A stretch of 64,000 nucleotides of DNA from Rhodeus uyekii. Taxonomy: Eukaryota > Chordata > Actinopteri > Cypriniformes > Acheilognathidae. Within the stretch, counting starts at the first letter, position 1. Each line of letters opens with the position of its first letter. Made by a program: the position numbers and the translations under genes. The notes beneath the pieces are model-generated. The model ran no database searches. It was not told the DNA's origin and was given only the letters and a program-made list of their open reading frames with translations. The stretch spans positions 3,935,501 through 3,999,500 of the forward strand of contig JAWRVZ010000004.1 in assembly GCA_037043235.1 (NCBI GenBank). The letters are read 5' to 3'. Below, in pieces: positions 35,990-52,200 of the stretch.

Positions 35990-36598
35990 CTATTTTGTTT
36001 TCTTTGCCTTGGTTGCCTTCTTCACCGCGACCTTTGGCTTTTTTGCAGCTGCTTTCTTCGGTTTGGCGGTCGCCTTCTTAACGCCAGTCTTCTTCGTGCT
36101 CTTCTTTTTAACGGGGCTCTTCTTCTTAACGGAGCTCTTCTTCGCGCTGACTTTCTTGGTCGCTGACTTGGCAGGCTTTTCCGTCTTGGTTGCCTTGGCG
36201 ACACTTTTCTTTGGCTTTTTCTCAAACTTCTTTTTATTGAGCTTGAACGAGCCGTTGGCTCCCAGTCCCTTCACCTGCACGAGCGTGTCGTTGAGCAGGA
36301 GCGCGCGGATGGAGTAGCGCAGATACATGCGGCCGTTCTGTTGATCAAACCAGCTCGCTTTCTTCGCCTCATTGTGTATCTTGAAAAGCGACGAACCGTT
36401 TTTCTCGCCCAGGGTTCGGATGGCATCGATGACGAGCTGGCTGTACTTGCCGGGCCCCTTACTCTTCTTTTTCTTCTTCTTCTTAGCCGGAGAAGCACTT
36501 ACAGCAGGCTTTGCCTTATTAACCGAAGCCTTCTTCGTTTTGGTTGCTGCTGGGGTAGGGATTTGGGCGGGTGCTGACTCTTCGACCTCAGCAGACAT
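35990..36598 (-). CDS. h1-10: Linker histone H1.10 (H1x) type, single exon, 202 aa
   Basis: Linker histone that binds nucleosome entry/exit DNA in the nucleus. One uninterrupted exon. Residues 1-46 are an A/P/K-rich N-terminal tail. Residues 47-125 form the winged-helix globular domain, beginning GPGKYSQLVIDAIRTLGEK and including SWFDQQNGRMYLRYSIRALL and KGLGANGSFKLNKKKF. The rest is a lysine/alanine-rich tail with KKSPVKK- and KPKKAA-type repeats. The WFDQQNGR and LGANGSFKLN signatures fit H1.10/H1x better than replication-dependent H1. An AATAAA at 35614-35619 on the same strand and no obvious histone stem-loop suggest a polyadenylated, replication-independent mRNA. The start is the first ATG. 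Confidence 0.93.
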   Translation of the reverse strand: MSAEVEESAPAQIPTPAATKTKKASVNKAKPAVSASPAKKKKKKKSKGPGKYSQLVIDAIRTLGEKNGSSLFKIHNEAKKASWFDQQNGRMYLRYSIRALLLNDTLVQVKGLGANGSFKLNKKKFEKKPKKSVAKATKTEKPAKSATKKVSAKKSSVKKKSPVKKKSTKKTGVKKATAKPKKAAAKKPKVAVKKATKAKKTK

Positions 36599-36649
36599 GA
36601 TAAAATGTAATGCGACCGTGTGAGTTAACCGATGATGCGAGCATCATCT

Positions 36650-37916
36650 CAGTGTTGTGGAACATTACGTTTAACTGCTAGACGCGGACGTGATTGAAAA
36701 CAATAACACCGTCGGCAAAGGCGCTTGCGGAGTTGTGTTTTCTTCCACGAATTTAGGAGCTATTATCTTGCTAATTTCACATACATTACGATTTTAAATG
36801 ATTCATGAGGGAAGTGCAAACGCTTCTCTTTCAGCGAGTGTGAAAATGTGCTAAAGTAAATACATAACTGTGGCGAGAGAAAGCAAAGAAAAGATCCTGG
36901 CCACACAATGCCTTGCGATTTTGGGTAGGGGCACCTACTTTGCGAACGAAAATCTTTGTATGGATACAAAGTCAGTTGGTTCATTAAACTTGGTTTGAAA
37001 ACGTAGAAAGTAAAGATTCTGGACTTATACTACACAGTTCACGATTACCAAATGCCTTCGAGATTCAAGACGTTTAAATTCTCTCAACTAACACATCAAA
37101 CGCCCTCGCGTGGTTGTGTATTGGCAAACTTTTTATTTATTATTTTCTCTTTCCTGGTGACTTCACACTGTATTCGTCTGTGCCCATTTGTTAAACTGGA
37201 CTTTTGGCAAAATAAAGACGTGTATCTGATATGCTGTTATAAGCTATATTAACGTCACCATACTTTTACAGTTTTAAATGGTTTATTATATCAAAGGTGT
37301 TGTGCATCATTAGCTAGAATTGTAATGAGTCTGACAATTGGATATATTTAACATTATTTTAACAATTTAACTAATTAGAGATAAACTGTAAAACTTTCTT
37401 GGCACTATCTGGTCAAAGCTTGGTACATTTATACTATGACAACTAATAGAGCATGAGTTAATTAACCATATAGTTTAAAATAATTTAAATAAGAGTAAAT
37501 GATAATAATTTAAAGTTGTGTTTAAAAGCGAGTTAAACATTGGGGCATTTTTTAAATGTTGCTGGAACTCTGCCCCTAGTTTGGCATGAGCTCTTTAATA
37601 ACTTCAGGGGTAAACAGAGCACATTTGTATATTTAGTCCTACCAGAAACAGTTTTGATTAATATGAACAAAAACACATCAAAAGATTATCTATATAATTA
37701 TTTTTTATTTGTAAATGCAATCCACTTATCTGGGAACCTATAAATAAAAATGGATATTAATGGATATTAATGTAATTTTCAAGCCTATGGAAGGAAATAA
37801 ATATGCAAGCAATATAAATAATTCTGCTAAATGCACATTTGAGTGCTCTAAGATATAGGCCTATAATATACAACTTTGTTTAATACTAAAATTAGATTAA
37901 ATTATATATATATACC

Positions 37917-37955
<39 letters not shown>

Positions 37956-39200
37956 TACTATAAATTAAAAAGTTCTCAAATTCAATGGAGAAACTAAATG
38001 ATCAAATAAAATTATTTACTAATATATAGTAACTACTAATTAAACACTAAGTAATCTTTTTAATCAAAGGAGAAAAATGCATAAAACGGGAAACATGAAT
38101 AAGTATGTATCATTTGATGAGATGAGATATTGATGAGATCATTATTCTGCAACACCAGTTTGCTTAAAACAGAAAAAAATACCATCATCCCATACATTCA
38201 GCACTAGATGGCAGTCTATCAACTGATAATGGTTGTATGTGTCGGCTACTACAGATAATAACAGGCCACGGACCTCTGAACTTCATTATAAATTATGCCT
38301 TACCTTGCTGATGCCCATTGAATTACACTTTGATGAGAAATCCTCCATAATAGTGATTTTTTATCTCTTCATTACCCACCCCAAAGAGTCGGTGCAGGTG
38401 AGCCATGCATTGACTCTAGTATGTTAGCATATTTGCATTTACACAGTTGTTGTAGCCTCTTCCTGTTGCACACATGCACACAAAGAGCAAACACCTCTCA
38501 ATAAAATAGGTCTAGCACCTTTCCCTTGCAGACAGAGAAAGGTTAAAGGTCAAAGTGTAGCAGAGGTCATCCTATTCAGAAGAGTTGTGTCCTTCCCTGC
38601 CCGTGTGTGGATATAAATTAGAGTGTGTGCTTGTTTCTTTTAATACGAGTGTTAAAAGAGGAATTCCAAGTTTTTATGACCCTTAACAAACTCAATAAAC
38701 TTTACACACACTCCAAAACAGGACACACAAAGTGAAGAGGCTGAGTTAAACCCTGATGATGATGTTTATCTTTCTTTTTGAATGTGATTGAATGAGAATG
38801 TGTGATTATTTGATGATTCTAGATGGATTTGATGGGGAAAATTCATACAATCAGTTAGACAGGAATGTTCGCAGACATGTGTAAAAGTACAGGTACGAGT
38901 GTGTGTTTGTGTGTGTTCTAGAGGTTGGGTTTACCGGCGCATGTCAGACAGCAAAGAGCCGCAGTTATCTAGGAATCTGAGCCAAAAGAGCCTCACAAAC
39001 AGAAGGGAGCGTGCAGGAGAGCGAGAGGGAGGGAGGGATAGAGGAGAGATCAAATAAAAGAGAAAAACAGGAAAGGAGACTCTGACGAGCACATAGTGAG
39101 AAAGAAAGACAATGTGTAAGACTTGATGGCCTGCAGATTATACTGCTTATAACTTCAGATCTGACGAGAGAAGAAAAACTAGTGACACAGGAACGTTGCT
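36650..39200. other. Intergenic between h1-10 and the fibrinogen-domain gene
   Basis: Divergent intergenic region holding the h1-10 promoter side and a (TA)n run with a central ACCGGT near 37900-37950. No exon or mobile element is confidently recognised. Confidence 0.5.
37903..37948. repeat. (TA)n microsatellite with central ACCGGT
   Basis: TA dinucleotide run interrupted once by the palindrome ACCGGT (37914-37919). Confidence 0.85.
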
Positions 39201-39307
39201 AGAGAAAATCTCATTGAAATTTAGTGGAAAGCAGTAGAAGAGATCAAGAAAAGGAGAGGGAACAGGTGCATACTATCACTTTGGACCCCTGTGGTGGCCT
39301 GAGCAGC

Positions 39308-42762
<3,455 letters not shown>

Positions 42763-43197
42763 GAATTTCTCTCATTCTGTATTTAAAATGACAAATCCTT
42801 GAGATGTTGACATGTAATTATACTCTTGCACTGTGTATTAAAATTTGATAACCTGGTCCTGCCATTGCATTGGACTTGAGATATTTAGATATGAGAACAC
42901 ATTTATTTTACAATAAACGTCAAATGGCAAATTTGAAACAGTCTTGTTTTCTCAGTGTATATGATCAATTTATAGTTACTGTTGCACTATGGGATACAAA
43001 TAAATCCAAAAATAAATACATTTCCTCCAAATTTGTCTTTTGTCAAATACCATATAATTTTTTATAAACGTATAGATACTTAATACTTTATTACGTATAG
43101 TCAACTTTATACATTCTACTAAATATAAGTAATTTTGCACTACATGTCAACTACCAGTCATTAAGAGTATTAGTAGACTGTCTGCTTAATATCTGCA

Positions 43198-43395
43198 AAC
43201 ACTTTATTTTTATGGTCCCCCAATAAAACATTCTACTGACTATAAGTAACTTTGCAAGTACATGCAAACTTTGTCTAACAACCATAACCCTAACCTAAAA
43301 GTCTACAGTACTCTAATGAAAGTTAGCTGATATGTATTTGCAAAGTTATAGTTAGCAAAATGTCTAAAGTGGACTTTTGAAATAAAGTGTAGCCT
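43198..43395. mobile_element. MITE-like element with short inverted ends
   Basis: Starts ACACTTTATTTTTATGGTCC and ends GAAATAAAGTGT, an inverted-repeat pair typical of small teleost DNA elements. The preceding stretch (43111-43138) repeats part of its interior (CATTCTACTAAATATAAGTAA against CATTCTACTGACTATAAGTAA). Confidence 0.6.
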
Positions 43396-46300
43396 AATTG
43401 TTCATGGTCCCAGTCAACTAGTCAATTCCTATACTGCTCAAGTTTCATGCCTGCACCTGTCAGAGTTTATTTTGCAATAATGTCCGGCTGACTGTATATT
43501 ATCTTCATAGCTAACACTACAGCTTCAAAATGCAGAGAGGTCAAAGTTCAACATTTCTTAGGTGACCCTTGTGATTGTGCTGCACTTGCAGTCAAATTCA
43601 ATCTAAAATTATGCACAGCAATGCTCCCACTTATGAACTGAAATGAATGCAAGCTACAAACCAGCATCAAAAATTGGGTATCAAATGGCTGATCAAAGGC
43701 CTTGTTTTATATGCTCAGCTCATTTCAACCCTTTCACTGTTCAGTGTCCAGATGAACGACTGTCATACTAAAACTATCTTGCCACCGACAGATTTAAAGC
43801 CATAAATATATATAAACATATTTGACTAAAAGGGATAACGGTAAACTGTGGACGCACTGGGTTTGAGGACCCAAAAAAAGAGAAAGAAGTAAAGGGTTTC
43901 TTGTAAGCCGCTGCGGTCAGTGTTAATATTTCAGTGCTATGGCATCACAGGGTACAAAATCTACACAAATAAACTCACACACACATGGCATTAACGAGAC
44001 AGAAGAAATAAAAGAAAATGTGTGTGTTCCAGAGGGTGAACAGGGGTAGTGGGAATCTGTTGAATCTGCCTCTTTTAGCCGTATTCACAAAGAGATGCGA
44101 GTCTGTTCAACACGCTCTCCATCTATTAATACCATTTTGCCTGTGATCTGCTGAATACCAACCAGATATGATATTTCACATACACTCACTAACATACACA
44201 TTCAAACATACAAAGTCATGCTGTAGTACACTGCAGTTTAAAGACTATTTTCCATGAAAGCCCATTTCTGCCTTGTAAGAAAAAAAATCATGCTTTTGTA
44301 AGCCATAATTATGAGATAAAAAGTTGAAAACATGACTAATAATTGAGATAAAACATTGAAAAAGTGAGCCATAATTTCGATATTTCCATAATTACTTCTT
44401 TATCAATTTTGACTTTTAATATAATAATTCTGATTCAGTAGGCTGTCATAATGATGTCATGATTAACACTGTCAAAATGATCCATCAGTCATAATTAGAA
44501 CTTTTTAAGTGATCATTTTGACTATTTATCTTATAAATATTACTTAGTAAGTCATCATTTCAACTTTTCATGTCAAAGTTATGTTTTACTAAAGCATGAT
44601 TTGTTTTTCCTAAGTAGCAGGAATGGGCTTAATAGTTTTCAGGCCTGTGTGTACTAGAAGACAGAGAACAAGGGACATCGTAGAGTCATTTAGCACTGGG
44701 GTTTGGGTTTGTTTTTGCTCTCAACAGTCTGTCTTTATCTTACAATGTAGAAATACATCTTACATATTTTAAGTGTATAAGGACCTTGAGGATTTGATGT
44801 AGACAATTTGACAAGCGAATGGCATTGGTACAGGCCTCTCATTTGTGGATATTTGGCCCATAATTTGTCACCTTGTTTGTTTGGCTGGTAAATGAACCAG
44901 TCAGATCAAAATCAGAACAAATAAACATGATTAGTGTCAATGGCAACATTGCTGCTCTTCTTATTTTCACCATCAAGATCACTATGGTGAAGCAGAAGCC
45001 AGCTCGGCTGTTACCACAGTATCCTGGCTGAATGCCTGGCTGGTATGATAAGGAGATAAAAGGAGTGATGGGGAGAGAGATAAAGGGAGAGGTAGAGGGG
45101 GAACTGACAGTCTGCAGGCACCCAGTCCGGAAACCCAAAGCGGGCAACAGTTACCCAGCACATCCCCTTAAGGCTGAAAACACTCATGCACGCATACACT
45201 TAATCTCTTACCACACATTTTTTGCATACTGCACATAGTGGAGAGAAACTTGTGTGTATTTGTCCCCAAGGAACTTTCCACATCTACGTATTTGTTTCAA
45301 AAACACAAGTTGCTAAAGTTGAAACAGAAAAAGCTATTTAATCTGATGTCATCTAATATATTGAATTTCTATCATCTAAATAAGATGACACATATCTATA
45401 TTTGTCATTATTCATGCTAATCAGGCAGGTAAACTGAAAAATAGGGCCTGAGCTAGTCATTAGGTTGCATGCTAATAATGTTCTCTTGGTCCAAGAGAAT
45501 CAGCATCATTCTGACTACAGAGAATGGCCAGAAGATGGCAGCTTTGAGTTAAAAATGACCAAAATTTGACCTCCAGCACTTTTTTATGGTGCTCAGTGCC
45601 ACCTCTGCACATTCCTAATATAAGTACATTATGGCTTAACATAATAAAGATCATTATTTATGAGTATACATTGAGTATCACCTAATTTCATCAAAGCCCA
45701 AGAGTCGCTCGTGTCCCCATCCCTCAGAAAAACATTTTTTTATAGCTTTCTTTTATATTAATTATGCTTCTTGTGTCCTACTGCCATTCACTTACACAAT
45801 CAAAACACAATAATACAGTTGTTTAATTTGGTACTATGTTAATAGACAGAAGCAACTTGTAATCTTGTGAACTGTCACTTTTAAATCTTTAGAAATGAGA
45901 GGCACATTCTCTAATTTAAGTGTAAACATTCAATTAAAGGTCAGAATAAAGTCGCAAAGTGATTATCTTAGAATACAATGTTCATGACCACATGATTTGA
46001 ACAGGAACTCAATGGTAGGACTTTCTAACCATTAAAATAAAGATTTTGGAATCTAGCTATGGCTAATTCACCTTCAATGGGCCTATAGGAAGAATTGATA
46101 ACTTGTTGGGCATTCGAAGATACACACCATCTTTAAATGATTTTAGACAGGAAAACATACTTGAATTCTCAATTAATTAATCAGATGTGACTGAAATCTG
46201 ACTGAACTCTATTATGTGTGATGTTGCTCTTGTACTTGCCTGCACAGCGTGAGTCAGTGTGAATGAAGTTTGTGTGTGATATGGAATTAATTGGTTGCAT

Positions 46301-47174
46301 TTGGGAGTGGCTGCACTTAACGAATGTAACACGTGAGCATGAGCAAGTGTCCGTTACAGCACCTGTCCATCTGTCTGAAGAGGGATGTGCATGTGTATGA
46401 CACACACATTGCGGTGCACCAGCGCTCCGTTTCATACCGGAATTCAGCCAGCAGCCCTGTATCCTGATGTGGTGAAAACCAGGCCTGCAAGGCATTCTGG
46501 GTATAGGAGGGGGAGAGGGTTATTCACATTACATCTTCACACACATTCACTGACATTCACAAACAGGTGCACAAAATTTACACACATATACACACACTGG
46601 CACTGAAAGTTTTTCTGCATTCCACAGAAGGTATAAATCAGGACAACAGTCTGCTTTCAGGTATCATTCATTCAAAATCATGTCTGGAATAGCAAATAAT
46701 CATAATATAAGAATGTATTCATTTCATAGTTCATGGACATTAAAAGTCCTTAAACCACTGTAATTTGATTATACGTATATGCTTATGACTGACAGCATAT
46801 TATGACAGGGTGTTGTGCAATCAATAGATCTATCTAATCTAACGGATATCCAATCTAATATCAATAATATTTCTTTACAGAACAAAAAAAGTAGTAACAA
46901 TGCAAGTGTGATTTGTGTAGAACAAAAACAAGGAACTGACAAAGGTCAAACAGAGACAAAAAAATACACATAATCTCAATGAAAGTACTGTAAAATGATG
47001 ACTAGAAAAAAAAATGTATGTGCATATATGGTGGGTATTTTAATATTCCCTTCTGATCCTAGGCCTGAGAAAAGGAATTGTGATTGGCAGGTTGTTACGG
47101 CAGTAGGCTGTTAATACTGCCTTCCTTATTCTCTTTTGCGGAGGAAATGAAAAGGCAATTACGTGATCATGGGC

Positions 47175-47178
47175 TAAG

Positions 47179-47247
<69 letters not shown>

Positions 47248-47248
47248 T
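47175..47248. repeat. (GA)n microsatellite
   Basis: Long GA dinucleotide run. The apparent protein with an R-E repeat is an artefact of it. Confidence 0.9.
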
Positions 47249-47916
47249 TTCAAATGTTTGTCACACACTCTCAGAAAAAAAAAAGATACGAAAGCTGTGA
47301 CTGGGATACCCTTCAAAATGGTCCTAATATATACCACCTACATTTTTGCTAGGCTGCCAAAATGCACTTCTGAGGTACTAATACACTCCGAAGTACCACC
47401 CCAGTGGCAGATTTTGTACCTTTTTCTGAGAGGGTACAGGTTTTATAAAATCTTGGGACAAATTTAATTTTGTTTCAACTCAAGTATATACTCTTATCAG
47501 ATGCTAGAAGAAATCAAAGGAACACAACAAAAGATTACAATGGTGCACTTGGTCAACTTAGTTGACTAAACAATGTATAAATGGATATTGGATATCCTAA
47601 CCAGTTTTATTATAGCTGCTTTTTATTGCATTCACCAGCCATGTGATTACCTTTAAATCTGAAGCAGGAGAGAAAGAATTGTTTTACAAATCACAACAAA
47701 CCAGGTTTGTAAAATGGAATTTATGTGAAACTTTCAGTTCTTTTAGACGTTTTTTCATCATGGAAGAAATGTACATAAAACGAAATTATCATTAAATGTC
47801 AGCTTTAAAATTTGATGTGATGTTGATAAACGTTAGAAGACAACTAATATTGTATAAAGCAGCAGCTTTTCGTTTAATATAGCCTGTTTAATCAAATTTA
47901 ACTTTTATACACACAC

Positions 47917-47919
47917 ACC

Positions 47920-47955
<36 letters not shown>

Positions 47956-47975
47956 ACTATATATATATATAAACC
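47917..47975. repeat. (AC)n(TA)n microsatellite
   Basis: AC run followed by TA runs, upstream of the gata2 5' region. Confidence 0.85.
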
Positions 47976-48106
47976 TGCAAAATGAAAAAGGTCTGATCTT
48001 GAATGCTAGCAGCGAGCGATGTGCGAATCTCTCTCTCTCTCTTTCACCCTGCCTGACTCCCTCTCACTTTCTCCTTCCCTCATCAAAGTGATGGAGAGAT
48101 CTTATG

Positions 48107-48300
48107 AGAGTCAGGGTAGGTGGTCAGCGGTTTCGTGTTGTCATTGACCGCGCACGAGACGTATCTGCCGAGACAGACAATACGCGCGCGCTGGCCAGAA
48201 ACTTATTCCCTGAATAATTAAAGCTCGGGAGAAGTCGACGGAGGACGTTGCATTGCTTCGTACAGGAAATAAAAAGAAAACTCACCTCACCTGAAGCAAG
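48107..48300 (+). other. Possible distal untranslated first exon of gata2
   Basis: A CpG-richer stretch in otherwise AT-rich DNA, ending in a plausible donor (GAAGCAAG|GTATTG) about 1 kb before the ATG. A matching acceptor candidate (CATTTAG, exon from 49174) precedes the ATG exon. Vertebrate GATA2 is known to use distal and proximal untranslated first exons. This is an inference without transcript evidence. Confidence 0.35.
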
Positions 48301-49294
48301 GTATTGAGCCTGCAGGTTTTTTTTTCGGTGCTGCTACTTTATTTTCAGTTTCATTCCATTTTTTTTTCTTAAATGAGCCAAATGCAATCAAATTAATAGG
48401 AAATAAAACACACAATCTGTATTAAATGATATTGATTTTTTAAAACAGAAATCTTATAGAAATAATAAGCTTTAAATATAAACATTGTATAAATTACTTT
48501 TTACTTGTAGTTGTTTTCCGTAGAAACAGTTTAGGTGTTAAAAAATAAATGACGCCAATGGGTGAAATGTGTATTAACGGCTTGACCTGCAGCGTTTCGA
48601 ATGGATGAAGAAATTGTGAGTTTCAGGTGTCAAGCTGGAAAAAGGGCAACATCTAATTGGCTAGAAAAGCATTTATGCTGGCGGGAGGAGTCCACCCTCG
48701 GCCTCATATACAACTCTTTTGCACGCTAATTTGATTATTCGTTAGTGTGACTACCTGTACATGACCATCAACCCGAAGCTCGTCATTTTCAGGCGCGAGA
48801 ACCGTCGAGTTGTAGGCGCGTGTCTTGGAGTCGGAGTGACGAGATAATAAAGTCCGATACTCCTCTGGGACTACTTTTTCAACCATAGCTTTTCTCCCAC
48901 CGTACAGGATTTCTTTCAAACATTTGTTAAAAAGCTACACCAGTTCCTACCAACACGGATGAGGTCACCAGCTGTGGTATTTGCACGCGCGAGATCTGTA
49001 TCTGTGTGGGCACGGCTCCGCGCGCATCCTCTTGAAAGCGGGGAGGTGTCACTCCGCTGCCAGTAACTCTGAACCCGCTCGAGTCACACGTCAGACACGC
49101 GAACTCCTGACTTAATATTTTTATCATATAGCCATTTGCGTTTACGTTGTCATTGGTGTGCTAAATCATTTAGGCGTGCATATATAAGATATTGAAGACA
49201 ACATCACTTACGGAAAAACTGGATAAACTCGGAATAACTTTTTTTAACCGCTCGGGAACATTTGCATCCCTATCCTACGGGAAAGCATCATAAG

Positions 49295-52200
49295 ATGATG
49301 GAGCTCCCTGCGGAATCCCGGTGGATGATGCACGCTCATCATTCGGCATTAATGGGTACCTCAGACTCAGTGTCTCCGCACTCTGGTTTAGGACATCATA
49401 GTTCGGGATATTTGGAGCAAGGTGCCCCATTATTACCACCAGACGAGGTAGATGTATTTCTCAGTCATTTAGACTCTCAAGGAAACCCCTATTACCACAC
49501 ACACGGGTCCCACTCTCATTCTCGTGCACGAATGTCTTACAGTCAAGCGCATGGTGAGTAGGCCTGGAGCTCTCTGACCTTATACTTTTTCTTATGTTTT
49601 TGACATAATTTTGAGTTCTAAAGAAATAATTTTCACTCTATCGTTTTTTTTCTTCTAAAATTGTCGGTCACAGTTATTGGGTCGCAGGCTGCTGATTTTG
49701 GTGCCTTATCATTTCCGAAGATTAATCTGCGAGAGAACTGTTTGGCTATTTCAATAATACATTATTAGTGCCGTTATTATTAAATAACGTTCATGTTCAA
49801 GCGGTTCGATGTTTTAACAGTTGGGTTGGTATTTATTGGGGTTATACGCATATTGTCTCGCTGTAATTGTGTGAAGTTTATAGCCTATTTATAAATGTTT
49901 TGCCTACAAATAAAACACTTACAAAGATCATTATGCAAAATGTTATATTTACAGTAGCTATTAAATTTGATTTAGGCTGGGTTTTATCCAAGGTCAAAGA
50001 ATAATGCGTTTTGAATAATGAATACATTTCGTGTCGCGGAAAATAAAATAACATAAAGGGCAATTAATTCTTAGGCTTTCCAAATATTCTGAGATATTAA
50101 TTTTCACTTCAATTTCTCTACTTCGCTGAGAAATTGGACCACAATAGCTAGCCTAATTTGTCTTATCTTTTGATTTGTGCGATTTAAAATATTTTTAGGA
50201 GCTCTCACGTGGATTGTGTAGTACAAAACGTTTTTTGTTTTGTTTTTCCAACATGCATGAGTTTTAGAGTGTGAGAGAAGAGTTAGAATTTAACTGACTT
50301 TTAGCAATGCATGTGTATACAACTGTTATTTTAGATACTTTTTTTTTTTTGGCAGCACGGCTTACAGGTCGACCTCATGTTATCCCCACCCAAGGTCTGT
50401 CTTTACTGGACAACAGTAAATCGACTTTCTCAGCAGCCCAGCACCACAGCTCATGGACCGTCAGTCACCTGGGCAAAGCAGTTCTGCATTCAGCAGGAGC
50501 CGAAAACTCAAACGGCCTATACGCGAGTGCTGGCACACCTGGCCCAGGTTCAGTGCAGTGCCTGTCAATGATGCAACACTGCACCCCTCAGCTCTACTGC
50601 CTACCCCCCACCCCACCCAAAGACGGGTCCCCTGACTCTGCGTGTGCCGCTGTGAGGGACGCTGGGAAGTACCATCTCCATCTTGTCGACGGAATGAAGA
50701 TGGAGTGCTCCAGTCCAATCCGTAGCAATCTTGCGCAAACTACAACTCATATACCTTCATATCCCGATTACGCTTTAGCTGGAGCGCACGAGTACCCCAG
50801 CAGTGTGTTTCATGCCAGAAGTCTTCTCGGCAACAGTGCGAGCAACATGACGTCAAAATGCAAAAGCAAAAGCCGCGCTTTCTCAGGTAAGGTCAAAGTT
50901 CATAAGTGGAACCTAAAACTGGTTAATTGTTTAGTTTTAAGCATCTGTTGTCCGTGGCCTGAATACTACCACTACTTTATAATTGTTTTATGAAACAGGT
51001 AAATTCCAATTGGCATGGCAATAAATAATAATAATAATATAAATATATAATAATATAAATAAATAAATTATTTATACATATAACATGGACCCTGTAATGT
51101 CTTGCCATATATATATATGCCACAGTATATGACATGTCCAAAACCGATTTTAATTTGTTGTATTTTTGCTTAATTTGACTCAGTATAATTATTAATTAGA
51201 CTAAAACCATAATTTGCAGTATAATTTTTTTTCTAATATATAATGACACAAATTAATAGTAATAATAATTAGTTTTATTACATTTTCACAAATGCACTGT
51301 GTTCATCTAGGGCTGTTTTGGGCCATGTCAAATGGTTAAGCTTAACATGTTTCTCACTTCTAATTCAACATTAAATATATGTAATGTAAAAAGTTATAAC
51401 TGTAAGTTGTTTTACTGTTGCTTCCTGTTGGATGCTATTATTTAAATCCCCACTAAATGGCAGGACTTATCGGGAGACCCAATAACTTTTCTCTCTATGT
51501 GTAATAAATATTGTCAGCATGAAGAAGTTGTTTAGATTTTTTTTTATTCCCTCCCTCCTAATTTTTTGTATTTATGTGCTGTAATGTGTACCGTAAGGCC
51601 GTGAATGTGTGAATTGTGGAGCTACATCGACTCCTCTGTGGCGAAGGGATGGAACAGGTCATTATCTGTGTAATGCATGTGGACTCTATCACAAGATGAA
51701 CGGCCAGAACCGACCACTCATCAGACCCAAGCGCCGACTGGTCAGTGTTACACACATACATATACACACCTTTACATAAACACATGTTCAAACACGTTAG
51801 TTCAAACAAGACTGCTAATCAACACAACAGAAAACTGAAACCTCTCCAAATACAACTCAGATTGTGTACAAGATGTGCTTTGATCAGTTTATGATTTCGT
51901 AGCAATCCTGGCTTTGCTAGTTAATTGCTCTATTGTTTGAGCCATGGAACTGGTCTGATAACCCCCTTTATATTTTGCCAATGCAGATAAAGAGTGAAAG
52001 GCCTTTTTTGTGAGAGTGTGAAATGGGCCATTGAGTTTCCATGGCCCTGTTAACAGGTTTAAATAGCAAGTAATGAATTAGAATTCATTAATAAGTGTAA
52101 ACTTGGTCAGTAATCAGATAGTTCTTGTATTCCTGGCAGACCTATCATCTTACCTTCATTTCTTGTATTCCATGATTGTAATGATACGAATTTCTGTCCA

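Larger units (their letters stand above)
42780..48100. other. Intergenic between the fibrinogen-domain gene and gata2
   Basis: About 5.3 kb without a supported exon. It contains a MITE-like element (43198-43395), a (GA)n run (47175-47248) and AC/TA runs (47917-47975). This is where gata2 distal regulatory DNA would be expected, but no motif cluster stood out by eye. Confidence 0.5.

Noticed and set aside
39224..39307. N-terminal extension of the fibrinogen-domain protein
   Set aside because: The extended frame begins with GTG, not ATG. The ATG at 39308 directly precedes a signal-peptide-like segment.
49262..49294. Upstream extension MHPYPTGKHHK of GATA2
   Set aside because: The frame starts at TTG. 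The first in-frame ATG is 49295, which gives the expected GATA2-type N-terminus.
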